Source of the DNA: Botrytis cinerea B05.10
Lineage: Eukaryota > Ascomycota > Leotiomycetes > Helotiales > Sclerotiniaceae
Assembly (NCBI RefSeq): GCF_000143535.2
Contig: NC_037310.1
Coordinates: forward strand, 2,046,001 to 2,110,000
Direction of reading: 5' to 3'
Length of the DNA: 64,000 nucleotides
Position 1 is the first letter of the stretch, and each line of letters opens with the position of its first letter. The notes beneath the pieces are model-generated. The model did not search any database. It was not told where the DNA came from and saw nothing but the letters and a program-made list of their open reading frames with translations. The position numbers and the translations under genes were made by a program. Below are positions 36,050 to 47,555 of the stretch, one piece after another.

Positions 36050-39000
36050 TGATGTACGGTATTGCTAGTTGGCTTCTACGAATCATGGATAGCTGCATGA
36101 CACCAAGCTACAGATTCAAATTGTAAGAAAATGATGCGTTGCTCTCTTTTTCTAAGTGTTGGAGTTCATGGAATACTATAGTCTAGTAACAATACCTCAA
36201 AAAATTGTGCATATGAGTGGCTGGGATTGGGATTGAAAGCATGGTTTTATTTTCATTGGTTCAATGTGAAGAGTCGTTATTCAGAACAAGTGCTCACCCG
36301 TATCAGCCTGATTTTACAAATCGATAGATATAATATGTTTCCCCTGGTCTAGTAGAAGATAGTGTCCTACATATGACCTAATGGTAACTTTCTGTTTATC
36401 CCATGCCACCCAACCCCCATGAATTTCTCAACATTTTATTCCATGTATCTCGCATGTATGAATGTACTATCTTCACTCTCACCATAACTATTCATACCCA
36501 TCTAATTTATCCTCACTCTCATTTCAACTATTCATACTCCATGAAATTAATGACAAGTCCGTCTCCCAATCTTGAGCCCAAAGTGTAAGAATTGGTTGGG
36601 GCACATCAGCCAGCCCCCATAGCTCGCTATCACATCGCACACAAAAGCAAAACCGCATTCTTACATGCATGCAGTGTCTACCAAGCAAGATGTATGGAAG
36701 ATCCTCCACGCCGTTTAGATCGATCTAATCTACGAGATCAGGGTCGGGTCCGATATACCTTGCTTTTTATTTTCCTCTTTGGGAATATACATCTGCAAAA
36801 AGAAAACATACAATATCACAATCTGTAAACAGTAAGCTAATTTCTCCGATCTTCTGTCATTTTGGGAGTAACTTGGAGAGATCTATGCAAGATTAAGATA
36901 ATTGACCGAGAGTAGAATATTTTTGCTTTTTTTTGTGTGCAACGCCGTGTGTTTTTATTATCCATTCTGTTGGCTTTGAGCATAGCGTCGGGCGCAAATC
37001 GCGAATCGCGATTAATGCCCTTTTTTTTGAATCTTGCATAATTTCGTATTCGGGCCTAGGCCATACTAGGTAGGGCTGGGGTTTGGGGGTGGGGGTCATG
37101 GTAAGCTTGATCGAAATGAACCCATGTCAGATCTGAACGGTTCCTTGAAATCCCCGAGCCGCATTTCAACGCAGCTGAACTTGTGGAGATGTTTGGATGG
37201 ATGTGATGTGATGTGATGTGATAAGATGGGATGGATATATGCAGGAATGATGTATGTTTCCGGCGATGCGGTCTTTGTTGTTTCTTTGCGATTGGTTTGG
37301 TGTATGCGTGTGAAGGGTTCGCGGCGATGGAGTGGGCCTTGGGGATTTGCAGTTTTGGTATTACGTCGTTGGTTTCCGTGATTCGGTTCTTGGAATCATG
37401 GGTTTGCGATTGTTGAGTACTCAGTGACATCAATGGCGTTATTTACGCTCTTTTTCTGCTTAGATACAGTGGGGAGAAGTATATTGGTTAAGCTGCAGGT
37501 GTGATAAAACTCGGCGGATGCAAAGATGCACATCCTGACTAGAGCTAGCTGCTCCAGTTTACATGTACAGCTTTCGCATTTTAGATGAGCTGAAAGCATC
37601 AGCTAATCTCCCACACGTCAAAGAACTCGCTAAAATAGAGCAGATATTCATAGTCAATGCCTAGATCCACACTGGTTAATAAAGGCATCTCAATTCTCAA
37701 ACGGGGCGGAAGTGGACATATTTCTAGACCGAACATCAATTACCAAGTCATTCTAATCACTGCTCAAAAGGGTGAATATGCTGATAATTATGCTGGATGC
37801 CTCTAGGGGATAAAACTTCATGCCAGCTAGGGTTTCGTTCATCTAACAACAGGTGTGCATTGCCATTCTCGCACTGTATCAAAAACTAAGATCGTGAAGA
37901 TAGAGCTCATTCTATAAGTCAATGAGCAACTGAAGGTCATTTATCTCAAGTATACTAAAACGACGAAAATAGAGACAGATCTGTCGCACATCAATGATAC
38001 ATAAACAATATCTCACTTAAGACAGAAATAAAAGTTTCATTCTGAGCTCATGAATTATCGTGAACTCTGTATTATAGTATTATCCTTTCCATACAGCATT
38101 TTCACGAGTCATTACGTTCCGTAGAGACATGTATATGAAACGAGAACCGAGTAAATTATATGTCATAAATATTGGTTAAATGGCCCCATAACTGTTTAAA
38201 ATAGTAGGGACGATATCGATGAATTCGAATTTAAGAGGTCCCTTCACTTCTAATTCTTTTCTTAATCTCTGCGGTTTTCGCCAAAAAAATATGCTATGGG
38301 GATAACCGAGCTAGTTAGTAGTTGAGTGTTTTGCCAATTTACAAAGGTTGGGCGCACATGAAGCCATCACTTAATCGTAGGAGCTATCAATTCGGTGTGT
38401 TCTGTGGTGAAACCAAGTCCCATTCTACTTTTGCATTTGAAGTCTCCGCTGCCATTGCTCACCTAGGCGATTTCGACACAGCCAGGTTAAGAACCTGTGA
38501 ATGCCATGGAAGCAAGCTGGGATTCTGGCAAGACATCTTCCATTCCCCACCTAGAGGAAAGAGTGAAATGTCATAATAATTATGCACTGCTGTTATTGGT
38601 GCGATGTTGCACCTGCAGCAGAGATGTTATCCTTTCTGTTCTCCGACACCAGGGATTTGGAAGTTCTTGAAGTCATTCGGGTGCAAAGGACGCATTGCGT
38701 CTATCCGAAGCAGTGGTCCTAAATGTGCCAGAAATCATGTGTGAATATTTGAACCCCGTTAAACCTTTTGGATTCCATGTTATGATTTTCTAGCAGCTGG
38801 CATTCGTCGAAGCTTCGCTGCACGTCATTCCAGGATTCGTTACCTTTGAAGGCGATATCCCCAGTGGGATCAGATCGCATGCACCAAACTCCGTGGGTAG
38901 GTGTTGCATTTTAGCCTTCGACAAGCGAATCGTTCATCACTACATAACAGAAAGAAGCAACGGGGGTCAAAATATTACCATGATACGTTCCACTTGCCAT

Positions 39001-40022
39001 TTAATCCCCGTAGACTAGAGTGTAGTCGGTGGTGCTTTGCAAAAGAGGAATTAATGGCTTTTCTAGCTTTTATCTTATTCTTGGAGACACCTAGTGGTAT
39101 TATAAGACTGAGATGGCTCTAATAACAACGTTGGGCATTTATTTGACGGTTTGGAGTTGTGGATGGGGCATGAATATTGGAGCTTGAATCTTCGTTGAGG
39201 ATGTGTATATTAAATTATTTGATAGGATGTGATGACTGCCAGGCTTCCAGTAGCAAACTAACAATCAGCGACTTTCAATCTTTTTGATTTAACTGAAAGG
39301 TGCAGATGATCTGAAGCATTGAGTTCATGTTGAGTATTTTATCAGGTAGTCTCAACCTTTGGGTGTTTGCATTCCGTCAGACAGGCCGAATATTGGAGAC
39401 ATTGGATGAATGATCTGAAGAGCAATGAATTGAAACATCTTTGGCTAGTTCCATGAGATTTGAGAGTTCTTGTGTAGGACGACTTGGAATCACCACTTAC
39501 TACATAATGTCTTTGGGACCGAGATTCCTTCTTGCACCCCTCAGCTTCTGGCTTTTGCTGAATCGCAATGGGATACACAAGCACATGGAGGGTGGAAAAT
39601 GTTACAATTTCCTTACCGATACTTCGGCAATTGCAAGGACTCTGCCTGTTCAATGTGCAATTTGATGTCATCACAAATGTTGAGAGAGAGCCTGGTTGTA
39701 AGTTTTCTAGAACCAACGATCTATATATTTCAAACTTCCCGCTACAGTTGGTATAAACTTATAGATTGGGACAGATATTAGCCCATAGGCGAGGGCCGCT
39801 AGATCAAAACCTCCCGCACCTTTACCACTAGATGATGAAATGAAATTGGGTACATTGCCGTCAAATAGATCCGAAAAACACGAACTATACTTGTCGATGA
39901 AGGATAGAAATTTTCGGCGAAAATAAAGTGGTACAGTGGAAAAAGATACGAGGGTTCCCAAAATGCAGGTACTCTGTTGATATTCAATTACATTACGTCG
40001 CACTTCTCTATGTCTGAAGAGT
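36050..40022. other. Long convergent intergenic region, 4 kb
   Basis: Lies between the lipase and the FAH-family gene, which converge on it. No supported gene. A pentanucleotide run (ATGTG, 37201-37221) is present. Near 39718-39960 on the minus strand an open frame has protein-like composition, but no start or splice context was found; see findings. Confidence 0.5.
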
Positions 40023-41174
40023 TTACAACTTCGCCTTCTCTTTGGTCTGGGTAAACTCAACCTTGTTGATACAACTGCCTACACCTTCTAGACCAACTTC
40101 AACCACATCACCATCCTTCAACCACACCTGTGGGTTTCTTCCCATTCCTACACCTTGTGGACTAACCATTCGTCAGCATCAATTCCCTATTAAAATCACA
40201 GCATATAAATGAAGCAAATTGCAGGAAGAACTCACGTTCCAGTAAAAATCAGGTCACCGGGCAACAATGTAGTTCCCTGACTCAAAAAGGCAATGGTTTT
40301 AGCCACGCCGAAAATCATATCCTTTGTACTACTTTCTTGCACTGTCTTCCCATTCAATTTGGTGAAGATCTTGAGGTTTTGCGGATCTTTGATTAATTGA
40401 CTGGAGACAATGCCCGGACCGTAAGGAGCCCATCCATCGAATCCCTTTCCGAGCGCCCATTGACCACCTCCGCGTTGAATCTGCCATTCCCGATGCGATA
40501 CATCGTCACCAACGGCATAACCGAGAACATAATCTAAAGCTTTGGATTCTGGGACATCGGTGCAGGATTTTCCGATGACTGCAACAAGTTCGCATTCGTA
40601 GTCAAGACCCGTGCCTTCTTGAGCCATTGGATGAATGGGGATGGGATCAGTAGGGCCGGAGAGAGATGTGATGGGTTTGTACTTTTAAATGTCAATCGCC
40701 AAGAAGATCTAGGATGAAGGCATATCATGGACTTACAAATAGAACTGGGAATTTTGGAATTGGCATATTTGACTGCAGTAACCCAATTTAGCACAAATAT
40801 CATATCTCGGACATTCCCTTCAATGTCAATAGCCAAAACTGCCTACCTCCTTAGCGTGCTGCTCATAGTTCAATCCCAAACACCTCACAGTCTTGACATC
40901 CTCATCTGCTAAAGGTGCAAGTAAGAGCCGAATATCTTGTATTTGATCTGTAACCTCATGCTTTCCAAATATTTCGCCCGTGATTACTTTAGCCTGAGTA
41001 GCTTTCGCGATGTCAGAGACTCCTTTGGGGAGAATGGCATCTCCATAGTATGTGCGGCCGTTCTTGGCTAGGAAGCGGACAAGTCGCTGGAGTAACATGT
41101 TAGTACCTTACAATTATCCAGGACCCGCGGGTTTAGAGTAAAATTAGACTCACGGAGAATGAAGGAGCCGACAT
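40023..41174 (-). CDS. Fumarylacetoacetate hydrolase (FAH) family protein
   Basis: Five exons (41174-41154, 41086-40847, 40772-40737, 40681-40236, 40161-40023) give 293 residues, the normal length of single-domain FAH enzymes. The first exon is only 21 nt ('MSAPSFS') and the third 36 nt. Family landmarks are 'CLGLNYEQHAKE', 'KPITSLSGPTDPI', 'DYECELVAVIGK' (metal-binding Glu residues), 'GYAVGDDVSHREWQ', 'KGFDGWAPYGP' and 'GDLIFTGTPQGVG'. The family hydrolyses or decarboxylates 1,3-dicarbonyl or acylpyruvate compounds with Mg2+; mitochondrial acylpyruvases and oxaloacetate decarboxylases belong here. No strong targeting signal is seen. It may act with the nearby monooxygenase in breaking down an aromatic compound, but this rests only on proximity. 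Confidence 0.9.
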
Positions 41175-41645
41175 CGTGTAGCAATTGAGTGATAGTGAAG
41201 CAACTTGAAGGAACTGGAGGTATTCTAGCTGAGAGGTTCACATTGACGATAAGATAGTAAGATTAGAAATCTCCGCCGGTCAAGCACCGAGGTTAACTCG
41301 CTTCCCCACATGAGCCGCCCCTGTTCTGGAGCCCATTGCCTGTGCCGTTGCGCCATCTCCTCCAACGTATTCGAATTAAATTAGGGTATATATATCACTC
41401 GTATTAGATTACGATACCAATGGCACGCATTGTTCATCGATCAATTTAGACCCGTTTGAAAGCAGAACCTCAATATCTTTGCACAAAGTATAGCGTTTGG
41501 ACGATAGCAAGAGTTGGGCCTTTGGGGTTCTCACGTGACCAGAGCTTGAGCATTGAAACAACCTGTGATTATCAATCATTGAGAAGAAGAATGGCATATT
41601 ATATTAAAAAATTCGCTTAAAGAGGACCGATTCCTGTTGAAAAAT
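41175..41645. other. Intergenic region, promoter of the FAH-family gene
   Basis: Short spacer between two minus-strand genes. No gene or repeat is seen. Confidence 0.6.
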
Positions 41646-43128
41646 TCATACTAGATTCGCAGCATCCCTCACCACCTGGACTTGCGATGTAACGGTGATC
41701 CCCCTCGCATCTCTTGATGACCTCTCCCCGTCGTCGCTCTCTAAACTTCCCCCGTCACGACTTCCCCCCATGCTCTGGAAATAGCTTTTCTTATTCGTCA
41801 GCTCGACCTCATCCGATTCCTCAATGCGAAAATGCGACTGCTGCTTGAGGAACTTTTGCGGCTGGCTCAAATTCATATGGTGCGAGCCCTTCTGACTGGT
41901 CCCGGTGTTGGAGCCTACGTTGCGAATACCGCGGAAGAGAGGCGCATATGTTGGTAGACAGGCACCGATAATTGCGACCGAGGGCTCTAAGCTGGACCAT
42001 CCGAAAGCGGGGCCAAGGATGTATGTTATATCGATTGCGCTGGTTAGAAGTGTGAGGTAGTAGATGCGTACTATACTGGCGACACAGACACTAGACGGGT
42101 TAGCAGTGGCGGAGAAACGCTGGAGAGTACTTACAAGCTACCAAGCAACATTATACCCGCGACGGAAAACTTCTTGCGTTTGTTCATACGGAGCTTTAAA
42201 ATCCGAGGAATCGGGACGATCAAGATGATAACATCATTGATCATGTTGACAATTCCAAAGACCAGAAAAAACAACAAATAATCAATACACTGTCCTTCTG
42301 TCGCGCCAGCGTATTGCATCCAGAAGAAATTTAATGGACGACAGGCGGCTGCCATAACGATCCACATAATAATGGGGTAGATGCAGGTAAAGAACGTGGC
42401 AGCCCAGTACATTATGGTGAAGACGCGGTTAATAACGAGCATGTCGCCTTCGCCTGTATAAAACAATCGCCGGTAGAGGAGCAGAATGCTGATCTTAGTT
42501 GATGTTACGGCTGCAGCGTAGACCCAGGGCTCGGAAAATACAACCTAAGTATCTGCGTTAGAATGAAGAACACAACACTTGATGCTGAAGACTCAACGCG
42601 TAGTGCCGCATCGTTAAGACCATACCTTTAACAACACCATGAGCCGTGGCAATGTCGTCGACCACACATGTTTACCCGATCCATATGCTCCAGCTTTTCG
42701 AGTAGAAAATGTCAGTCGAAATCCCCAGGTAAAGCTAAAATGTCACTACTAAGTTTGGGAGCACCAACCAATAAGTGTTGTAGCCACCAGGGCAGAAGTA
42801 CAGATCTATCAAAGCCTTGCGTTAGAAACAGTGTGTTCACTTTCTTGTTTGGAGTATAGGAGCTATCGTGAAAGATGCAGAAGGAAGTCATTGCGATCAG
42901 AGAAAGGGCTGGACTTACAAGTCCTAAGACAACAAACCAGTCATCGATAGCCAAACTGTTTGCTCCACGCATAGTCCGGACATAAAAACGCAAGCATACT
43001 GCTGCAGCTGCTATTCCGAGCACCACACAAGACACGATGTCATATGCCGCCGTTGTACTTTCATTTAGATCAACTCCAACAGCAGGCGGCCCGAAAATGA
43101 GTTTGATGGAGGGATCAACTTCCGACAT
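41646..43128 (-). CDS. Fungal rhodopsin-like integral membrane protein, second gene
   Basis: Five exons (43128-42919, 42805-42769, 42693-42626, 42544-42135, 42090-41646) give 389 residues. Landmarks of the fungal rhodopsin-like family are 'CLRFYVRTMRG', 'LAIDDWFVVLGL', 'AGAYGSGKHVWSTTLP', 'STKISILLLYRRLFY', 'NMINDVIILIVPIPRI' and 'GWSSLEPSVAIIGACLPTYAPL'. There are about seven hydrophobic helices and a hydrophilic, acidic/Ser-rich C-terminal tail of about 90 residues. Exon 2 is 37 nt and codes 'ICTSALVATTLI', completing helix two; without it the protein lacks a transmembrane segment. The exon length and phase equal those of exon 2 in the other rhodopsin-like gene. Presumed plasma-membrane protein with possible receptor role; ligand unknown. 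It sits between an FAH-family enzyme and two metabolic genes. Confidence 0.85.
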
Positions 43129-44891
43129 GATGATATACGTGGATTCGACCGACAATTAATGTAAAAGTCAATTTTCCCCCATAAAACGATTTCAACATAA
43201 AAGTCGACGCTCCCATTTGGCCGGAATTCCTGCGATGGTTATATGCAGGTGAAGGTCCCGCTGATCATTTCCCGGAGACTCGTGGTGAAAATTCTCACCT
43301 CTAGGCAAACCTGATATGTAGGGATTTGTATTCTGATATGCAGTTTTTACAGGATTGCCATCGGTAGTTCTGTTTGTGCTGACAACGTCTCAAACTTGTA
43401 CCAGTTGCTGATGCAATCTCCCACCCTTGAGCAGAGATCATTAGAAGGATTGGGTCCACAAGAGAGTGAGCGTCTTCTTCTGAATGGCTTCATCCCTTGG
43501 CAGGTTGGCTTTGGCCCAGTTTACTCAATCCAGCTAGGGTAGATGGATATATTTTGGGTGAGCGAAAATTCCGTAATGTGCGGTGCGTACCCGCCGACGA
43601 GAGTTTCACAATTAATCCCTGATACCTGCAGTGATCTTGGGCAGTTGGGTAGATTTGTTTCTTGGCGAGATGTGCTCGCGATATGTTTTATGTTGATGTT
43701 GGGATTTATGTTGATGTTGAGATTTATGATGCTGTTTGTTTGTGTCGACCCTTAAAATGTTATGCAACAAACAACCGAACCATGTGCCACGATGAGCGAC
43801 TGGCGGTGAAACTACGGGCCCGTCAGAATGTTATGGGTAAACCGTTGGACTATTCCATATGGGGACTAGTCCGGCTCGTCTAGTTCACGGAGTTTTGTCT
43901 TTCGCCAAAAGAGCTCCACACTGCCCTCCCTTTAAACTTTCCAAGGTTGACACAAGAAGTAATAATCACCAAATACAAATTGGTCAACACAAATACAAAG
44001 GACAGGTCGACCCTATCGGCCATCCCAGCGATTGCGATACTGTCCGATGAGGGGGATGGATTTGAGTTTCCCACTATTCTCTACAAGGGAGCAATTTGTT
44101 CAATCCTCTCGAGATCCTGCATCAGCTGTCAGAATGCAGAAAAGAAGTCGATCCGTGCTTGCATACCCCTGGGCAATCTTTGCTACATCAAACCTTATCC
44201 AATTTTACTTGCTTGACCTATATTCCATTATGGAGCATTTCTACTATATCCCCAATTTCTGCTCAGGAAGGAGAATGTGGCGGAAAGCACTACCCTCATT
44301 CCGCCACTGGCCCATGGATGATCAATCGGGCAATAGCTCCCATTTGGTATTGTCCACTCCATATTCCATCACCAATAACATTTGCCATGTCTCAAGCAAG
44401 TTGTGGGGGGCGGGTGGCATCCCAATTAGGCGGCTCAAGAGATTTAGTGCGCCGATGGTTCGTCTCCGTACTATCCCAATGAAGGACATCAAGAAATTAG
44501 ATGTGGATAGGCTTCATCATTCATGTCCGTCTCTAAGACGGTAAGTGGATCAACGGGCACACTAGAGAGCCTTTCTATCAGTGAGTGAGAGGGGTTTGCT
44601 ACGAAAATTTTGGTGGACGGTACAGGTTGATACGCGGAATCTGCGCCTGTTTGACATCTCGATTGATCGGCAGTATGGCATTATTGATCTAGACGTTGCA
44701 ATATGAATTATCGGAGATACCGTGATAAGAGGTTAATCAGAAACATTTGAGTGCCGTTACTGGAACTACTGTAAATAACGGCGCGTTTTTCCTCTTTTCA
44801 GTCGTGTATCGTCTAACGTCTATCGAAGTCTCTATTCAGAAATCTTCTACTAAGAACAACCCCTCACACCACACACCAGCCATTACTCGCC
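43129..44891. other. Divergent intergenic region
   Basis: Upstream region of the rhodopsin-like gene and the acyltransferase gene. A degenerate repeat of 'atgttgatgttgggattt' type lies near 43688-43730. Open frames at 44032-44544 do not look like a gene (see rejected). Confidence 0.5.
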
Positions 44892-46352
44892 ATGGACGCA
44901 GCAACTAAAGCACCGCCTCTTCTCGCGTCCGAACTTATAGGACCCAAGGGATGGATCCGGAGTATGATGTGCCTCGAGTTGGCAGCAGATTATGATGCTG
45001 AGAATATTTCATCAATGCTGCAAACAGCATGGAGTAGTTTCAAAGCGCGAACTCCAATGGTCGGCGTTGAGGCCGTGCCCGCAGACCCCGATGCGAAGCC
45101 CGCTGGGCAGCTAAAGCTACAACCTTACCGCGATGGCGAGATTGAAGATTTCATTGTCAAGGATCACCGTAATGATAATACAGCACCTTCATTTAGTCAG
45201 TTGAAGGACCAGGGATTTCCCAATGCAGCCATGGACGATGAAAAATTGTGCATGCGTGGCCGAGTTGGAGAATGGCCTCAATTTGGCGTCGATCGCCTAG
45301 CAACTCAAATGATGCAAGCCAACTTGATCAAGGGTGGATTGCTGCTCAATCACTTGTGCTTCCATTCATATGCCGATGGGCTGTCCATGTGGAAACTGGC
45401 CGAGCTCTTTGCTGAAGATTTACGCCGAGCACAGGGGTTGACTATTGAGAAACCAATTGAGATTCAAGTTGCAGACAGAGCCAAAATTTTGCAGAGCACC
45501 GGGGAAAACGTGTGCGCTAATTTCGCAGAGGAGCACACAGAATTTATCCATTTACCTTTTACTCCTCCTGGACTCCCCGAGGCTCTAACGAAAGGAGATA
45601 GCCATGCTCACGTATATCGATTCACACCAGAAGCCATCCGAGCGCTCAAAGACGAGTGCTCGCCAGCAAAGATATCTTCTAGTCTCAAGGACAAGATTCC
45701 GCAAGAACAACTACCAACATTCGTCTCTACCAACGATGTCCTATCCGCAGTGATTTGGAAATCCATCCAGAGCGCTGAACACCCAGATCATTCAGCCATC
45801 GATCCCAGTAAGCTTTCGGTAGGAATGGTCGCCTTAGACGCACGACGCCGCGTTCACGTGCCCATACATCCACACACATTGGGCAATATCATTGGGTTCA
45901 CCACTGCAGTTCTACCAATTTCCCAATTGATTTCTAAGGATACTCCGCTAGCTGATATCGCGTGTTTGGTACGACAAGGTGTCAATAAGTGTGGAAACAC
46001 ATACTATGACGAAATGGCGCACTACATCGAGCGCGCGGACGACGTGAACAGAATAGCTGGCACAGCATTCCTTGACATGCCTGGTAGCAATGTGCTATTT
46101 AGCAACTGGAGCGACTTTGACTTTTATAGCATTGAATGGGGCCCTGCATTTGGTGATCGTATCAAATCTTTGCGATTCCCCGCTGGTGGTGTCTGTGCCG
46201 GCTTCCAGGTGATCTTGCCACCTCCTGCAGATGCGCCCCAGGGAACAATGGAAGTGCTTGTTAGTGCGTCAAACCAAGCGTGGCCCCGATTATTGCGCGA
46301 TGAGACTCTCCATCGCTTTGCTCATAATGCTACGAAGGTACCATTCCAGTGA
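44892..46352 (+). CDS. BAHD-type acyltransferase (fungal transferase family)
   Basis: A single exon of 486 residues. It has the acyltransferase HxxxD motif 'FHSYADG' (H158, D162), which supplies the general base, and near residue 410 'DFYSIEWGPAFG', matching the position of the structural DFGWG motif. The fold is two CoA-dependent acyltransferase lobes; 'STNDVLSAVIWKSI' and 'LDARRRVHVPIHPHTLGN' are typical of fungal members such as trichothecene 3-O-acetyltransferase-like proteins. It should transfer an acyl group from acyl-CoA to an alcohol or amine on a small molecule, in the cytosol. Length is normal. It is followed on the same strand, after 1.2 kb, by an FAD monooxygenase, a pairing common in secondary-metabolite tailoring. 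The acceptor substrate is unknown, and no trichothecene gene lies nearby. Confidence 0.88.
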   Translation: MDAATKAPPLLASELIGPKGWIRSMMCLELAADYDAENISSMLQTAWSSFKARTPMVGVEAVPADPDAKPAGQLKLQPYRDGEIEDFIVKDHRNDNTAPSFSQLKDQGFPNAAMDDEKLCMRGRVGEWPQFGVDRLATQMMQANLIKGGLLLNHLCFHSYADGLSMWKLAELFAEDLRRAQGLTIEKPIEIQVADRAKILQSTGENVCANFAEEHTEFIHLPFTPPGLPEALTKGDSHAHVYRFTPEAIRALKDECSPAKISSSLKDKIPQEQLPTFVSTNDVLSAVIWKSIQSAEHPDHSAIDPSKLSVGMVALDARRRVHVPIHPHTLGNIIGFTTAVLPISQLISKDTPLADIACLVRQGVNKCGNTYYDEMAHYIERADDVNRIAGTAFLDMPGSNVLFSNWSDFDFYSIEWGPAFGDRIKSLRFPAGGVCAGFQVILPPPADAPQGTMEVLVSASNQAWPRLLRDETLHRFAHNATKVPFQ

Positions 46353-47555
46353 GGCTGGGTATGGGTATGTCTAAAGGATCCTAATGCCGGAGATGCCACA
46401 GTAGATTTCTAGCTACCTCTAGTCAGTATGTTATGCTTAATTAGTAATCAGAATTTACACTCAATTATACAGTTGAACATCCACATCTCACCCATATATG
46501 TTGTGCAAGGAGTTGAAATTTTATGGAGCTGCAGCGGCGTTAAGACACTTTGACAGCTCCATCACAATGTGACAGGGCCTTAAGGCCGTATGGCCTGTGC
46601 ACCGCGTCCTAGATAGGAACTGCTCATCCGAAAACTCTAGAACGAACTTCACACTGTTCATTTAAACATGCTCCTTGAACTGCCTATTCTGTCATCTCGC
46701 TCGTATGCTACTATTTATAAGTCCGAATCGTTATTTTGCGTATTCAGATATGCCAGTTGACCTCTTAGCTTCGTGTTATCCTAGCTCTATTAAGCATTGC
46801 CGAGATGTCCAGAAGAATGAATAGGTACAACGACTCATGTAACCTTAACCACGTTCCAGGAAGATAATCATGCAGGACGTTATAGCAAGGATTAAGGGCG
46901 TGTATACTCCACTAGAACAATTAAGGCCGTTTCGGTTTTCCACGTTGCCACAAGGAAATCTCTTTATTTCATCTGCCCAATTCGTACCGGGTGCAACTGT
47001 TGAGAAAAATTGCTGTCAAGAATGGTCAAGATCTACAGTCAATAGATAAAGAAACCTGGCACCGCGAAGCCCCTGATCATCATGTCTAGAATGTATTTGT
47101 CCACATGTGTCATGTCACAGTTAAAGGCTCTTATTGTTTCCTGTCTTCACATTGTTAATTAGCGGTACGTCATTCAGTCAGGGGAAAGCCCCTATACAGG
47201 TGCAGGTATTTAATGGTAAAAGAGAAGCCTCAGGCCCGGCTAATGAAAATTAGACACGATCATCAGCAGGTGGCTAAGAGTGGAAATTTGAAGCTATTCG
47301 CACTTTGAAAGTCTAGACAACAGCATTTCTTCAATGCATGGTGAAAAAAGCACGGTAGCAAACTCACCCCAAAAAGTTAATCGTGACTGCGTTGTCAAAC
47401 CAATCCCCATATTTCACACATCCTCATAATTCTGAAGCTAGCAGGGGGGAAAGTGGAATTGCGATAAAAACCACAAACTTAAAAGCAAAAAGTATATTTT
47501 GTTGTTCTCCGTCCCAGAATTCGAGATAAGTCACAGGATTATTCAGTGAAGCAAA
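46353..47555. other. Intergenic region, promoter of the monooxygenase gene
   Basis: No gene or strong repeat is seen. Confidence 0.6.

Noticed and set aside
39342..39716. Minus-strand frame of 124 residues
   Set aside because: Cys/Ser-rich random-looking sequence without motif or start context.
44032..44544. Overlapping open frames of about 130 and 170 residues upstream of the acyltransferase
   Set aside because: Two frames of similar length overlap, neither shows motifs, and both sit in a divergent promoter region. Most likely chance, at best a decayed gene.
44892..46352. Reading the acyltransferase as evidence for a trichothecene cluster
   Set aside because: The family is broad, and no trichodiene synthase, P450 or other pathway gene is present in the window.
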